From NCBI RefSeq assembly GCF_901933205.1, contig NC_044573.1, positions 36,118,993-36,182,992 of the forward strand: a stretch of 64,000 nt of DNA, read 5' to 3'. The notes below the pieces were generated by a model. The model was not told the DNA's origin. It ran no database searches and saw only the letters and a list, made by a program, of their open reading frames with translations. Position numbers and translations under genes: made by a program. The DNA comes from Camarhynchus parvulus. Taxonomy: Eukaryota > Chordata > Aves > Passeriformes > Thraupidae. Every line of letters begins with the position of its first letter. Positions within the stretch are counted from its first letter, which is position 1. This document shows positions 37,025-48,435 of this stretch, one piece after another.

Positions 37025-37797
37025 ATCACACGATTATGGTGAGTTTAACAAGGGCAAGTGCCAGATTCCACATGTGTGACAGGGCAACCCACGCTGTGTG
37101 TATAGGCTGGGAAATGAGAAACCACAGAGCAGTGCCATGGAAAGGGACCTGGGGTTCCTGGTCAATGGCAAGTTGAACCTGGGTCAGCAGTGCCCTGGCA
37201 GCCAGCAGGGCCAGCCCTGTCCTGGGGGGTATCAGGCACAGCATCACCAGCTGCACAAGGGAGGGGATTGTCCTGCTCTGCTCTGAGCTGGGGCAGCCTC
37301 ACCTCGAGGGCTGGGGACAATTTTGGGTGACACAATGTAAAAATGGCATTAAGCTCTAAGAGAGTGTCCAAAGAAGGGCCATGAGGATGGTGAAGGGCCT
37401 TGAGAGGAGCACTTATGAGGAGCAGCTGAGGTCACTTGGTTCATTGAGTCTGGAAAAGACTTAGAAGAGGCCTCACTGTGTTCTTTAACATTCTCACGAG
37501 GGGAAGAGGAGAGGTGGGTACAGATCTCTTTTCTATGGTGACCAGTAACTTGAGGGAATGGCTTGAAACCGAATTGGAGAGGTTTAGGTTGGATATTAGG
37601 AAAAAGATTTTTCAACTGGAGCATGGTTGGGCACTGGAACAGGCTATCTAGGGATATGATCACAGAACTAAGCTTTACAGAGTTCAAGAAACATTTGGCC
37701 AACACTTTCAGGGCTCATGTGTGACTCTTGGGGTGTCTTTCACTGGTCCAGGAGTTCAACTCAGCATATTCTATGATTCTAAGATTCTATAAGGGCG
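37025..37797 (+). mobile_element. CR1 LINE fragment with 3' tail
   Basis: Contains GGCAACCCACGCTGTGTGTATAGGCTGGGAAATGAG, AAGGGACCTGGGGTTCCTGG, GAGGCCTCACTGTG, GTTGGATATTAGGAAAAAG and GCACTGGAACAGGCT. It ends ATTCTATGATTCTAAGATTCTAT. It is inserted in the 3' flank of the copy-2 pseudogene. Confidence 0.95.
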
Positions 37798-40700
37798 TAA
37801 AAGCTCTAGACACAGACAGGAGCTAAGACTGGACTTTCATTTAACATAATTTCATTCTTCAATTAATTTCATTACTTTTCCTATTTTTACAGAACAATGT
37901 CAAGTTTTTTTCTGAAAACACAATATATTGAGTCAGACTGTGTTTCTTCCCTTACAATCATGCCTGTGCTCCTTCTATTTGTCTCTGCCAGGTATGTGAT
38001 TCACCCAGGAGAGCTTTGAAGTCTGCTCTGGAGTAAAAAGCAGGGTAGCCACATCAACAAGATAGAGCAGCTAAAGTAATTAGCCTTACCAGCGTCTGGA
38101 GAGACACTCCCCAGCTTGTCTGAGATCGTGTGCTCAGGTGTGGCATCTCATGGGCACTGACATCCACAGCAGATACTGACTCCTGAGCTGGGGTGGCAGC
38201 ACCAGTGAGGTGCTCAGCAGCAGTTGGTGAGTGCACTTGTGGCCCTGCATTGTAACCTGCACTGAAGGATGTAATAAATATAATTTATAAATGTAATAAA
38301 ACTCAAGGAAGGAGAAGGCAATTTCTTCCACAAAATGTCAAAGGAGCTGATTTTACCCCTTCAAACTCATTCTCTCATGAGCTCCATTTGCTCATGTTCC
38401 TACACACAGGCATGTGAAGCACCTCTTGGTCTGGACCTCTGCATCCAAGTGGTCTGCCCAGGATCACTGGTGGGGCACGAGGGATTCTGGCTCCTGAGTC
38501 CTCATCATGTCTCTAGGATTACTTTTGATTTGCAATGGCTAAAAATTTTTGGACAGATCTTTTACATTATTTAGGAGTCAGGGATGTAATGGGGCAGTCC
38601 TTTTCTGCAGCTTGTCATCCTGATCAGTTACAGAAAAAGGAATGGCACAATGGGGTGTGCAGTCATGTAGTTAGAGTGCTATAAAAGGAAGGTCAAGGCA
38701 TAGTACATACCTTTCAGCTCTTACATTTTAGTTGAAGGCTAAAGCATATATCACCTGAGTAAAAGTTTAAGAATTGAACTATAAAGACTGACAGAATATT
38801 TTCATTTTCTTGGAGAATCAAACAGAAACTTGAAATACAGTCATAAACAATAGTACAGCAAATCACTGAATATATTGACAGGATCAAATTATTAGAAAAA
38901 TAAACTTCTAAGAGCAATGTACTTTCTACAGGCTTGTAATAAGAATAGAAAAAGAATCATTGTCAGTGGACTGGGGTGAAAACCTTCATACTACAGACAT
39001 GAAGAACAGAGGGATTCATTGACAGGGAAGCGTACACGTTGTTTTTGTTAGGAAGGCACTATTAGGTTAGGAATATGTATGAAACTTTGACTTGAATCTC
39101 AGTTCACTATTCTATCTGGAAATTGGACCTAGATATTTCCTAAATTATTTTTAGTGCATTTTCTATCACACCATCTACCCCCATTACAGTCAAATCCACT
39201 TTCTGCAAGTTTCTTCAGAGTCTGAGACAGGTGCTGAAGGTAAGAGTGCTTGGTAGGGAGGAGGATGTATTCTCCAAAGGGCAACAATGACTCCACCACA
39301 ATCTCTGTTCCCTCCTACTCTTCAGTGGTACCTGTACTGTCTAGGTGAGCAATTAGAAATAATTATGTATATAAATAAGTGCGCAAAACAAAGACTAAGT
39401 TTGAGAACTTTTTTCTTATGCAGTACTCAAAGGGAATTTTTTGTTAGCTGAATTTTCCTTTTCCAGAGAATTTTACGTCCCTCTTCCCCTTCATTGAGAG
39501 TTTTAATCCTGTGAACTTGAGGAAGCACTATGGTTTCTGTTGTTTCCGAATTTGCTTTCATTAATCTGTGGTTGTGTCTTGTGACATCTCCCTTGCCCTA
39601 GCCCACTCCCCAGTCCTAAACCATCTGCCACTCTTGCCAGACCTGCCACAGTGCCAGGATCATACTTTATCTTGCTGATTCAGATAATTTCACAAATTAC
39701 CATCTTCTCCTCAGCAGCAACATCTACAGCCCATCTCAGAGGGTGATCTGTGTCCATGCCCAGAACTGGGTGTACCACTAACTCCCTAGATAAATATATA
39801 TGTTCTTTTCCTTGTACTTCACTCATCCCAATGCTGGAATGTTTGTGCAATGACACCAGTCCCCCCAGCCCAGCTGGTGATGATTTCAGTATCAGGGTGT
39901 CCTTTGTTGGAGAGGGGACAAAGACTACGTCTGTCCAAGCAAATGAAACGTGACCAGAGCCTGGACCTGCACGCTGTCCTGTGATGGTGCAAGCTGTTCA
40001 AATGTTAGCACATTCCCTGGCACAGCTCTGGACCAGGCTGCCCAGCATGGTCTCACAGAGTGCCAAGACATGGTTTGGGAGCTGGCAGAGTCTGGGGGCC
40101 TTTTCAGTGAGCAGGGCAATTGTCCACTTTCTTGAAAAAACCCAGCAGTGTTGGTAGAGCCTTAACCGGAGGCTGTGCAAATGTTCTGACTGGAGAAGTG
40201 ATGCCCCACAACGTGGCATTCCTGCTTATTGACATTCATGAGAACATAGATGCAGCTGTAGAAACCAATTCTCTTTTTTTCTTTTAAATTCCCATTTAAA
40301 TGGAAGCAGTTCTTTCATGAGTAGGATTTTACTATAAAAGTAAAAAAGTTCTAGTTTTCTTTATCAGAAATTGAGGAAACAAAAGGTAAGTCCTGTATAA
40401 TTTTTAGGTTGAGGGACACATGAGCACATATGGATGTGAATTTGAGTGAAGACTCCCAATCAACAATAGTTATAATGAATTCAGTGAGCATTTCCCCACA
40501 TAAGAGCTTGCACTGTGATGACTGGATAGGACAGCAATCACTGGTGGGACAGTGAGGGGAATTGTCTTTCTCTCCCTAAGAAAGATCAATAATTTTTGTG
40601 TCCTTAGTCAGAACAGGGACAGGACCTCCAACAGTTTCACAAACAGAATAATTTCATACACTCAAAAACCTGTTGATCAGAAATGAGTGATTTAAGATGG

Positions 40701-41313
40701 AACATAAAATAAGAGATGAGTTGTTGGCAGGTTTGAACAGAGATTTATGTGGGAAGAAGTCAGAACACACTGGGAGGATTTGGGGAAAAAAGACTGATGA
40801 GAAAGCTGAAAAAGAGTCAGTTAAATTAACAGTATTTGTCTTATCGTTACCATTACAGTTTACAGCTAATGGTAGCCTTGCTACAAATTGTGATTACTTT
40901 GCCATATAAAACGCAGTCCAGGCCACTGATGAATGACAAGCTGTTCAATTTTTCCATCTATTGCTCTCTAAAGCACTTTAAAGGCTATTGCAGTTCTCAC
41001 AAATATTTATAAAGAGATGCTTTTGGAAAGCAGACAGCTATTTTGCCATATGTCTGAATTGCTGTTCTTCAATATGTTCTTGAAGAGTAATGACAACTCT
41101 TAAAATTTCAAGGGCAATTTAAAGGGATCCTCTTCGTTTACATTTAGTCCACAATTTGTGAAAAAGAATGACTGAAGGGTTATATTTAATATTTGGAAAC
41201 ATGATTTTTTTAAAAATCCTGCACATTCTCCTCTACTTTTAAGTACTGTAAGGCAATTGTGTGGAAAGTAAGAGCAGCTGGCTAACATAACACAAACAAT
41301 GCAAACCAAACAT
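37798..41313 (-). other. Expected position of copy 2 K4b-protease exons; not recognised
   Basis: Several open frames occur (for example a Ser/Thr-rich one at 38236-38054) but none shows kringle cysteine spacing or protease motifs. Deletion or decay beyond recognition is likely. Confidence 0.4.
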
Positions 41314-41439
41314 AGGCATTTGGGAAACCCCTTACTGTTCTGTTGTGACAATGTGGCATCACCAAGCTCCAGGCTTGCCATTTTTTTCCTGGGAAAGAAA
41401 CTGACCCATGGTAATTCAAACTTCTGCATTGACATATCA
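41314..41439 (-). pseudogene. Copy 2 kringle 4a remnant
   Basis: In one frame the minus strand reads NYHG, SVSFPGKKWQAWS, MPHCH and GFPNAYV. Copy 1 K4a has SYRG, SVTVSGRKCQAWS, FPHRH and RFPDA. The core Cys before QAW is Trp, and the donor GCGTACGT is GCCTATGT. Confidence 0.8.
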
Positions 41440-42495
41440 GCATGGGTAATGAACAGCAGAAATCAGTCCCTGAGGGTCATTTATTGTCTAAATTTAAAAA
41501 ATCCCCCCTGCCCCCTCAGTATTTAGGAAATATGTAAAAGTGAGTTAGAAACAGCATACAGATTAGTAAGCAGTCACAGGAATGATTGAGAACAGAGACC
41601 AGAAGGCATTTTTAAGGGTGTCTGGAACAACTTCGTGCAACAGATGGTACTTGGTAGGAGCACTTGCATTTCAATTTCACTTTGGCATGCTGCATTTGTT
41701 TGTATGCAAAGCCTTCACATTCAGCTCAAAAATTTCTTGAAATATAATTTTTCATGAGTAAGATTTAGGACATTAATGTCCAGGATTAAAAAAAAAAAAT
41801 CCTTTCATTTTTTTCCTCTCCTCATTTTCACTTTTCCCCCACCCACATGAAATAAGAAATTTGGAGTCCAGCAGTTTAATTTTACCACCTATCTTTAGTT
41901 CTGTTCTTTCTGATAAATTCTTACATTTTGTTGCAGCTAAAAGGAAAAGTAAAAGTCCCTAATTTGTCAATCAGCAGATTTGAAATCTTCAGTGTCAGAT
42001 CCCCCAGTGATCAAAAGTCTCTATTTTCTAGCCCTGGCTGATAAAGATTTGCAGCATGCACACAAGATCAATAAACCATCAGTGGTGCTGAGGAGAGTTT
42101 TAGCAGAGACTTTTACATGATGCCACTCCAGCAGGCTGAGAACTGTAGCGTTAGGGAGGTTGAATGAGAGGCTGAAAAGAAAAATGTGAAAAGTCAGCTG
42201 GAAAAACAATACTGGAGAGAGCAGGAAAAAGTGAGAATAAGAGACAAGGAAAAGGTATGACAAGAAGTACTGCAGGCTACGGAGAAGCAGAGGTACTCTA
42301 CCCTTAGGAGAAGCCAAACCTAAGTCCTTTCTTCTATGCATTGTAACTGGACTTTGTCAAACTACATTTTAGTGATTCATATGAATGAATCCAGTCTTAA
42401 CAATAAAAATGCTCTAAATTCACATGTAAAGCAAATGGCTGATTCAAAATAAACACAGGAGGATCTGAATGTTGTTTCATATTTAAATATATCTT

Positions 42496-42622
42496 GCTCT
42501 CATGTTTACACTCTGGGATGCCACAGTAATTCAGTGTGGTATCAGGAGCAGTTGTGAAACACCATGGTCTATTTTCACTCCCATCAGGTTTCCTGCAGTA
42601 GTTTTTTTCAAATCCCACATGA
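42496..42622 (-). pseudogene. Copy 2 kringle 1b remnant
   Basis: The open frame encodes FEKNYCRKPDGSENRPWC, FTTAPDTTLNYCGIPEC. All kringle cysteines of this half are kept, but the DxD lysine-site pair is DGS and Arg71 is Thr/Leu. An in-frame TAA precedes the exon instead of a phase-compatible acceptor, and the donor has changed from GGTATAT to AGATATAT. Confidence 0.92.
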
Positions 42623-42907
42623 ATGAAAATTTAATCTCCAAAGTTGTAATGGAAAGGAAAATATCATTACATAATAAGTGAAGCTTTTTTGTTTTTATTT
42701 TTACCAAAAGTTTATGTCTCAGTTCATGCAACCTGAAAGCCAAGAAAATGATTACTCCCCTTGTGGATCTGCTGTGTTTGCCTGAATATTTTTCCATAAA
42801 ATAAGCTGGCATAAAAAGTCTCTCCAATGCCTGCCCTGAAAGAACCACCAGACACATATCCATACTTTACAGGGAATTTTACAGTCTCCTCTGTATTTTT
42901 TAAATTA

Positions 42908-42930
42908 GAAATTTATTTATTTATTTATAT
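42908..42930. repeat. (TTTA)n microsatellite
   Basis: ATTTATTTATTTATTTATAT, a short simple repeat just upstream of the copy-2 K1b remnant. Confidence 0.9.
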
Positions 42931-43662
42931 TGTTATTTAGTTTTATATTACTGTATGCAACAGTAATATAAATTATTTTACTAATGCAGTAATATGCAAT
43001 TATTTTCTATATTTTCGTGCAGGATTTGACTTTCGTTGCCATACCTATTGTTCTAACCTACAAGGTTTAAAAGAGGTTCACATAAAGAACTGTTGACTTT
43101 TTTTTTTGAAGATATAGAGAGGAAACCGATTAAAAAGCAGAATTATCCAATGACACACATCATATTTGAGTCCACCTGAAGAGCAAACAGGCCTTCTTGC
43201 ATGCTTCTCATATAGTAACCTCAACATATTGGCAGAAAAAGGTGCATCAATGTAATGATACTATTTCAGTTTCATTTGTCACATACTATCTGTTACCTAA
43301 CCCAAAAAATCTTGTCTCCATTTAAGGATGTGTAAGTGAGTGGTATTTTTTCCAAGTGTGTGTTTTGCCTGAACAAGAACCACAAAACTGGAAGCATATG
43401 ATACCATTTTAATCAAAATGGGGTGAATTGCACAGTGTCTTCAAAGCATATTTGTCTTTCTTATTTTTGTGGTAAGAGATAAAAGTCTGTGTGAGAGATA
43501 TGTAGAGGAAGTTATTCACTATGAATTGACCTCAGCAAAAAGTAACTGTCTTTGATAATCCATGGTATAGTATTGCTTAAAGCAAGCTATTAATGGATAT
43601 TTCAGAAATTATCACTCATAATATTTAGACAAATATGACAAGATCAAACATTGATGTGTGGA

Positions 43663-43745
43663 TTGTGCTACCCACCCAGTTCTGGCACAGCACCCTCTTC
43701 AGAGTTCTGTCTTTTATTCCTCTGTAATATCCTGCCCCCTCCTTT
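43663..43745 (-). pseudogene. Copy 2 kringle 1a remnant
   Basis: Reads GYYRG and RVLCQNW where copy 1 has TDYRG and RGIPCQKW, with equal spacing. A purine-rich low-complexity run replaces the acceptor side, and the donor sequence is CCACACATC instead of CCAAAGTATG. Confidence 0.85.
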
Positions 43746-43950
43746 CTTTTTTTTTTTTCTCTTTTTCACTCTAGAAGATAAAGTGAAACAAAATCTACCA
43801 CTGATGAATCAGTATCACTTTATATGTGCCTTACCTAACTGACATTTTGCACTTTTTGTGAATATTTAGCAAATTTCAAACCCTGGTCCTGCAGAAATAT
43901 GCATGTTATTCCACCAGCATCAATAAAGTTAAATTAGAGATATTAACAGA

Positions 43951-44003
43951 GTACTTATGAAAGGAAACTCATTAAAGTTGTATTGTTTTCAACAGGAAGA
44001 CCC
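43951..44003 (-). pseudogene. Copy 2 PAN (exon 3) acceptor remnant
   Basis: The minus strand reads TTTCAACAGGGTCTTCCTGTT against TTTCAACAGGGCTTTCCTATT at the exon-3 acceptor of copy 1. Similarity fades after about 20 bases, so most of the exon is gone or diverged. Confidence 0.45.
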
Positions 44004-46264
44004 TGTTGAAACCAAGAGAAGAAAACACATTAAAGTCAACAGACTGTTTTGTTCAAGCCGTTCTGCTGCTGCTTCTGACACATGTGACTTTATCTCCAGC
44101 CTCCCATGTAGCATTTGCATTGAAATGTTATTTCTTTCATCTGCATTAATGGTGACAAACAGAATAAAGCTCCTTCTCCTGGGAGTGGTACAGGGTAATG
44201 TTGCTGGAATAGGGAGTGAGGGACACAGGAAAAGGCAGGGCAAAGACAGAGCCTTTAGCAGCACAGAGCATTGCATCTGAAGATGAATATTAGCTTAGTG
44301 CATTGCAGAAGGCTCTTCCCAATCAATGCCTTGACACTTTGCACTATGCCATTTTAGATCTCACTTCCAGCCACCTGGCATGCCTTGCTCACAGCAGAGC
44401 CATGAGAATAATTATATGCAAAATTACAAATTAATCAAATGTGATATGAAGGAGGGCCTTGGAAGGATGTAGACAGTGAGGCAGAACACTTCTCTGACAG
44501 CCCTTTACAGGATTATAAAGCAATGAATTTGTGAGCCATCTGTGACTCTTTGAATCTCTAATCTCAAATTCTGTGTGTGCTTCAAAATAGTTCCAGTTCA
44601 GCTACTCATTCATTTTTTCTCATAAAGGAATGTGCATTCTAGCTGGTTCAAGCTGAACAGAAGAGTATTTGGGTGGGATGCATACTCAAGTGGAAGAGAG
44701 AATTAACTGAATCTCTAAGCAGCAGCAAGAAAAGGAAAATGTGGCTTAAACACCTGTCTCACTTTAAAATAAAAATGGCCTTTAAAATAAAAATGTAAAA
44801 AACTGGTTTCTAAACATCAGGAATACTTATCATCATGGTTTGGAGCGCATTCTATTATAAGCACAGGAAAATTGATTAGTACAACAACAAAAATAAATGG
44901 ATCTATTTGCTTTGCAGACACTTCTCTTAGAAATGAAACTAGGTAATCAAAGACATTTAAGCAGCACAATACTGCAATAACTGGAAGTAATAAGGATAAT
45001 CAGATTTAATAACAGTTTTAATAACCTAAAGTACACAGAGCACATCCTTGCTATATTTTATAATTTTTTCGATGCTTTTGTCACATGGTATTTCTGAATT
45101 ATTACAGAATTGTACAAAATGTATTTACCTTCCTGTTGCTATACCTTAAAAATGCAGTTACAACAGCAAAATAGGGTTTTTAATGTTTAAATGAAAACAT
45201 GCATTTTTGATACTACATGAAAGCTGATTGTGTACTGTGTTTACTGAACTATTTACCCCAAATGTCCAAAACTTTTACAGATAACCTAAAAAGCAATATG
45301 AATTCTTTTAAAAGTTTATCAGATTACTTAGCATTTTGTAAAGGTAATTACATTTCCCTAAAAAAAAATCCTGCAAGATCTTGGTAACTGAAAATTATTC
45401 TTAAATCTCCTAAAGTCTATTTTGGTCCTATTTTTATGTGCAATAAGAAATCTTCATCAACATGTAGCCACAGAAAAGAGGGAATGTTTTGTGCTTTTAC
45501 TCATAGTGCTTTTTAAAAGTTTGGATTTCAGAAAAGGAGGATTAAAATTAGGGTTGCTAAATTGTGAAACATTTCTTAGCAACAGATGAGCAGATACAGG
45601 AGCAGTTCCACATTTCAATGGTGTTCAATAGATGTCATTTTAACTGAGATGAAATAGAACTTTGTTTTAGACCTTTAAAAGTCTCATTCTAAGACTGTCA
45701 GGGACACATCGGCATCTAGACTGTATCCTTTCCCCAAAAGCACCTGTAAAGGAATAAGCAGGGAGTGACCCTGGATAACAGAGTATCCAAAAAGGACAGT
45801 TTTTCAGCCATTTTCATACCAGTGTGATTACACCCTAATTTCTCAAGCCTGATACTACTCTAGTGGTACTTAGGTTCTATATCTTAATCCCCTCTTTAAA
45901 TCATAGAGAATTTTGCAGCAGCTTGTTAGGAGCATGGCACTCATTTACATGCCTGTGCCAGCACCTCCAGATGTTATTCCTCAAAGAAAAAGGTTATATC
46001 TGCAGATTATGTTAATAGATCTTTAATGTGGAACACAATTACTAATATTTGTGCATTAAATCTATGTATGACTATTTACAGAAAATAGATGAATAATTCA
46101 ATAAAGACTCTTGATTTTTGTAATTCTCAGCTACCATAGGTCTGATGCTCTGGCAGTGACTGGAATTGGTCGGAAATCTGAAAATCACAATGCAACTTCA
46201 CAGACTTGACAGTGAAAATACCTGGGTTTGACTTTATTAATTCAAATGTAAGGGCAAATAAATA

Positions 46265-46313
46265 TTTCCTGAGCATAGAAATGCGAGAGAAAGACAGCTT
46301 TCCTAATCCCTAT
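46265..46313 (-). pseudogene. Copy 2 signal-peptide exon remnant, start codon lost
   Basis: Aligns with exon 1 of copy 1: ATAGGGATTAGGAAAGCTGT against ATGGGGATTAGCAAAGCTGC. The start codon is ATA, the hydrophobic run is shortened, and the sequence after GCTCAG reads GAAAT instead of GTAAG, so the donor is gone. Confidence 0.9.
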
Positions 46314-46412
46314 TTCAGCCCAGCTGGCTGGGCTTGAAGCTCTGTGTGAGTGCATAAACTTTTATTGATTCCCACCAGAGTTACACATCAGCAAACAAAT
46401 GAGATAGATGAA

Positions 46413-46425
46413 GTTAATAATTTCC
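46413..46425. promoter_or_regulatory. HNF1-like half-site retained in copy 2
   Basis: GTTAATAATTTCC lies about 100 bp upstream of the dead start codon, the position equivalent to 23890 in copy 1. Retention probably reflects ancestry; function is doubtful here. Confidence 0.4.
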
Positions 46426-47690
46426 TCTGTTCCAATCGCCATTTTTTAATCTTCAAACATGACCTGGAATGTAAGATGTTACAAAGTAACATTTAAATGT
46501 TTGCACTAGGTGTTGGGAAAGGTAAAAGGTGCTTTTGTCTTACTAAATATGCTTATTTCTCTTAACTAAAATGTAGATAATGTTGCTGAAAATCACGGAC
46601 AATGCCTCTGAGCAGAATCCTGGTCTCTGCATGTTCAAGCCCAATTGTCTGTGCTATAAAAGGTTTACCTACATGATAACGAATACAGGACTGAAAAGGA
46701 CCTTCAATCTATTTCCCTGCAATTGGAGAGCTCTATCATGCCATCATATATAAAAAAATTATCAAAGTTCATTGTAACATGGTGTATGTTGAAATCTTAT
46801 CTCCTATATACTACTCAAAGCAGGAAGGCTGCTTTTAACTCTTTCAGACCTGGTAAAAACCATAAAAGCAAGGGCTGAGGTAAAGTGGGAAGCAGTCTCA
46901 AACTTCTCTAATAGGATCTCCTAACAGAAGTGTGTGTGCTGAAAACAGTTTGAAAGTGCCTGCAATGCCTACTATTGCATGGTCTCCATAGAGGCAGGCT
47001 CTCCCTGGAGTCCCAGTGGCTTATTTAAAATGACTTTCACTAGTGGAAGTTCCTAGCTCCATGAACAGAGGAAAGATGCTTTAGTCTAGGGAGGTAGGTG
47101 CCACCTGGAAACCAAACTCATGGCAGATGGTGAAAACCAGTTCAACCGAGGGAGAAAAAGCAGCACAAAAAGTTTAATTCTCCTTTGGCTTGTTAATTGC
47201 TATGCAACTGCAGTTTTCTAGAAAGAAGGACAGAAAACATTGCAAAATGCACAATAGCCCTGTCATTTTGACCTCAGTGGTCAAATTTACTAGCCAGGCT
47301 CTCAAGCGCTTAGGGTCTCCATGGATCAGCTGTATGATGGAATAATTAACATTGATTGCAAGCTTGACCATGTTCAGGTACGCTCAAGGACAGGAGTAGC
47401 ATTCCACATTATCTTGACAAGCTGGAGGTGCAGTCAGGGGGAAAAGGGCAGTATAAAGGCCTTGATTTTATCCAGATAAAATAATTATGGAAAATTTAGT
47501 GGAAAATAGGTAGATGTATAGGAAATGTGTGAAAAGGAGGCTGATCACTCTGATTGTTCACAACTTGAAGAAGGGTTAGTACCAAGATCATCCGGTTTTG
47601 ACATAACATTTCCAAAGGCAGTGTGACAGAGGATGCTAAGAATGGTCAATAATCTTGAAATATTATTTGTGAAAAAAGCCTGCAAGATAG

Positions 47691-47775
47691 TTTTCTTGAC
47701 ATTAAGACAAAACTAGCAGTTCTGTGGCAGAGGTTTCTTGACATTAAGATGAAACTAGCAGTTCTGTGGCAGTGG
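47691..47775. repeat. Tandem duplication of a 42-bp unit
   Basis: TTTCTTGACATTAAGA(C/T)(A/G)AAACTAGCAGTTCTGTGGCAG occurs twice back to back with three mismatches, indicating a fairly recent local duplication. Confidence 0.95.
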
Positions 47776-47861
47776 GTAGGTAGATATTCAGGTGTTCAAG
47801 AGGCTCTGTTTTCATGATGGATAGGCTTAAATTTAAATTGGGAAGACTCAAGGCAGACACA

Positions 47862-48435
47862 AAGCATCACCAGCAGTTCAAGGGAGGTGATTGTCCCATT
47901 CTGCTCTGCATTGGTGTGACCTCACCTTGAACATTGTGTGCAGTTTTGGGTGCCACTATGCAAGAAGGATATAAAGCTATTAGAGTGCTCAAAAGAGGGC
48001 AACAAAAATGGTGAAGGGCCTTGAGGAGCAGCTGTATGAGGAATAGCTGAGGTCACTGGGTCTGTTCAGCCTGGAGGAAACTGAGGAGAGACCTCACTGC
48101 AGTTACAGCTTCCTTGTGAGGGGAACAGGAGGGGTGAAGAAGAGACACTGATCTCTTCTCCACAGTGACCAGTGTCAGGACCCAAGGGAATGGCCTGAAG
48201 TTATGTCAGGGAAGGTTTAGGTTGGATATCAGGAAAAGGTTCTTCCCCCAGAGGATGCCTGGGCACTGGAACAGCTCCCCTAGGGAAGTGCTCACAGCAC
48301 CAGCCCAAGAAGCTTTTGGATGAAGCTCTTGGGCACGTGGTGTGACTCTTTGAGGTGGTGCTGTGCAGGGCCAGGAGAGTGACTGGATGATCCTTGTGGG
48401 TCACTTCAACCCTGCATGTTCTGTGATTCTGTGGT
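47862..48435 (+). mobile_element. CR1 LINE fragment with 3' tail
   Basis: Contains AGGGAGGTGATTGTCCCATTCTGCTCTG, GTGCAGTTTTGGGTGCCAC, GTTTAGGTTGGATATCAGG, GATGATCCTTGTGGGTCACTTC and the terminal GTTCTGTGATTCTGTGG. It lies upstream of the dead signal exon of copy 2. Confidence 0.95.

Larger units (their letters stand above)
36728..46313 (-). pseudogene. Second plasminogen-like copy, decayed
   Basis: Remnants lie in gene order on the minus strand: signal exon 46313, PAN 44.0 kb, K1a 43.74 kb, K1b 42.62 kb, K4a 41.44 kb and last protease exon 36.81 kb. Spacing from K1a to K1b is about 1.1 kb in both copies, showing shared descent. K1b to K4a has shrunk from about 4.6 to about 1.2 kb, so K2-K3 are probably deleted. 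Disabling changes: start ATG to ATA, donor losses in K1a, K1b and K4a, and an in-frame stop upstream in the last exon. The protease remnant keeps SW-LGC and a normal-position stop, so the duplicated ancestor probably had a protease domain. No transcript is expected to encode a full protein. Confidence 0.85.

Noticed and set aside
38090..38236. Minus-strand frame ending SWGVSLQT before GTAAGG, resembling the SWPWQVSLRT protease segment of copy 2
   Set aside because: The rest of the frame lacks the IVGG/VVGG activation site and cysteines; similarity is limited to a few residues.
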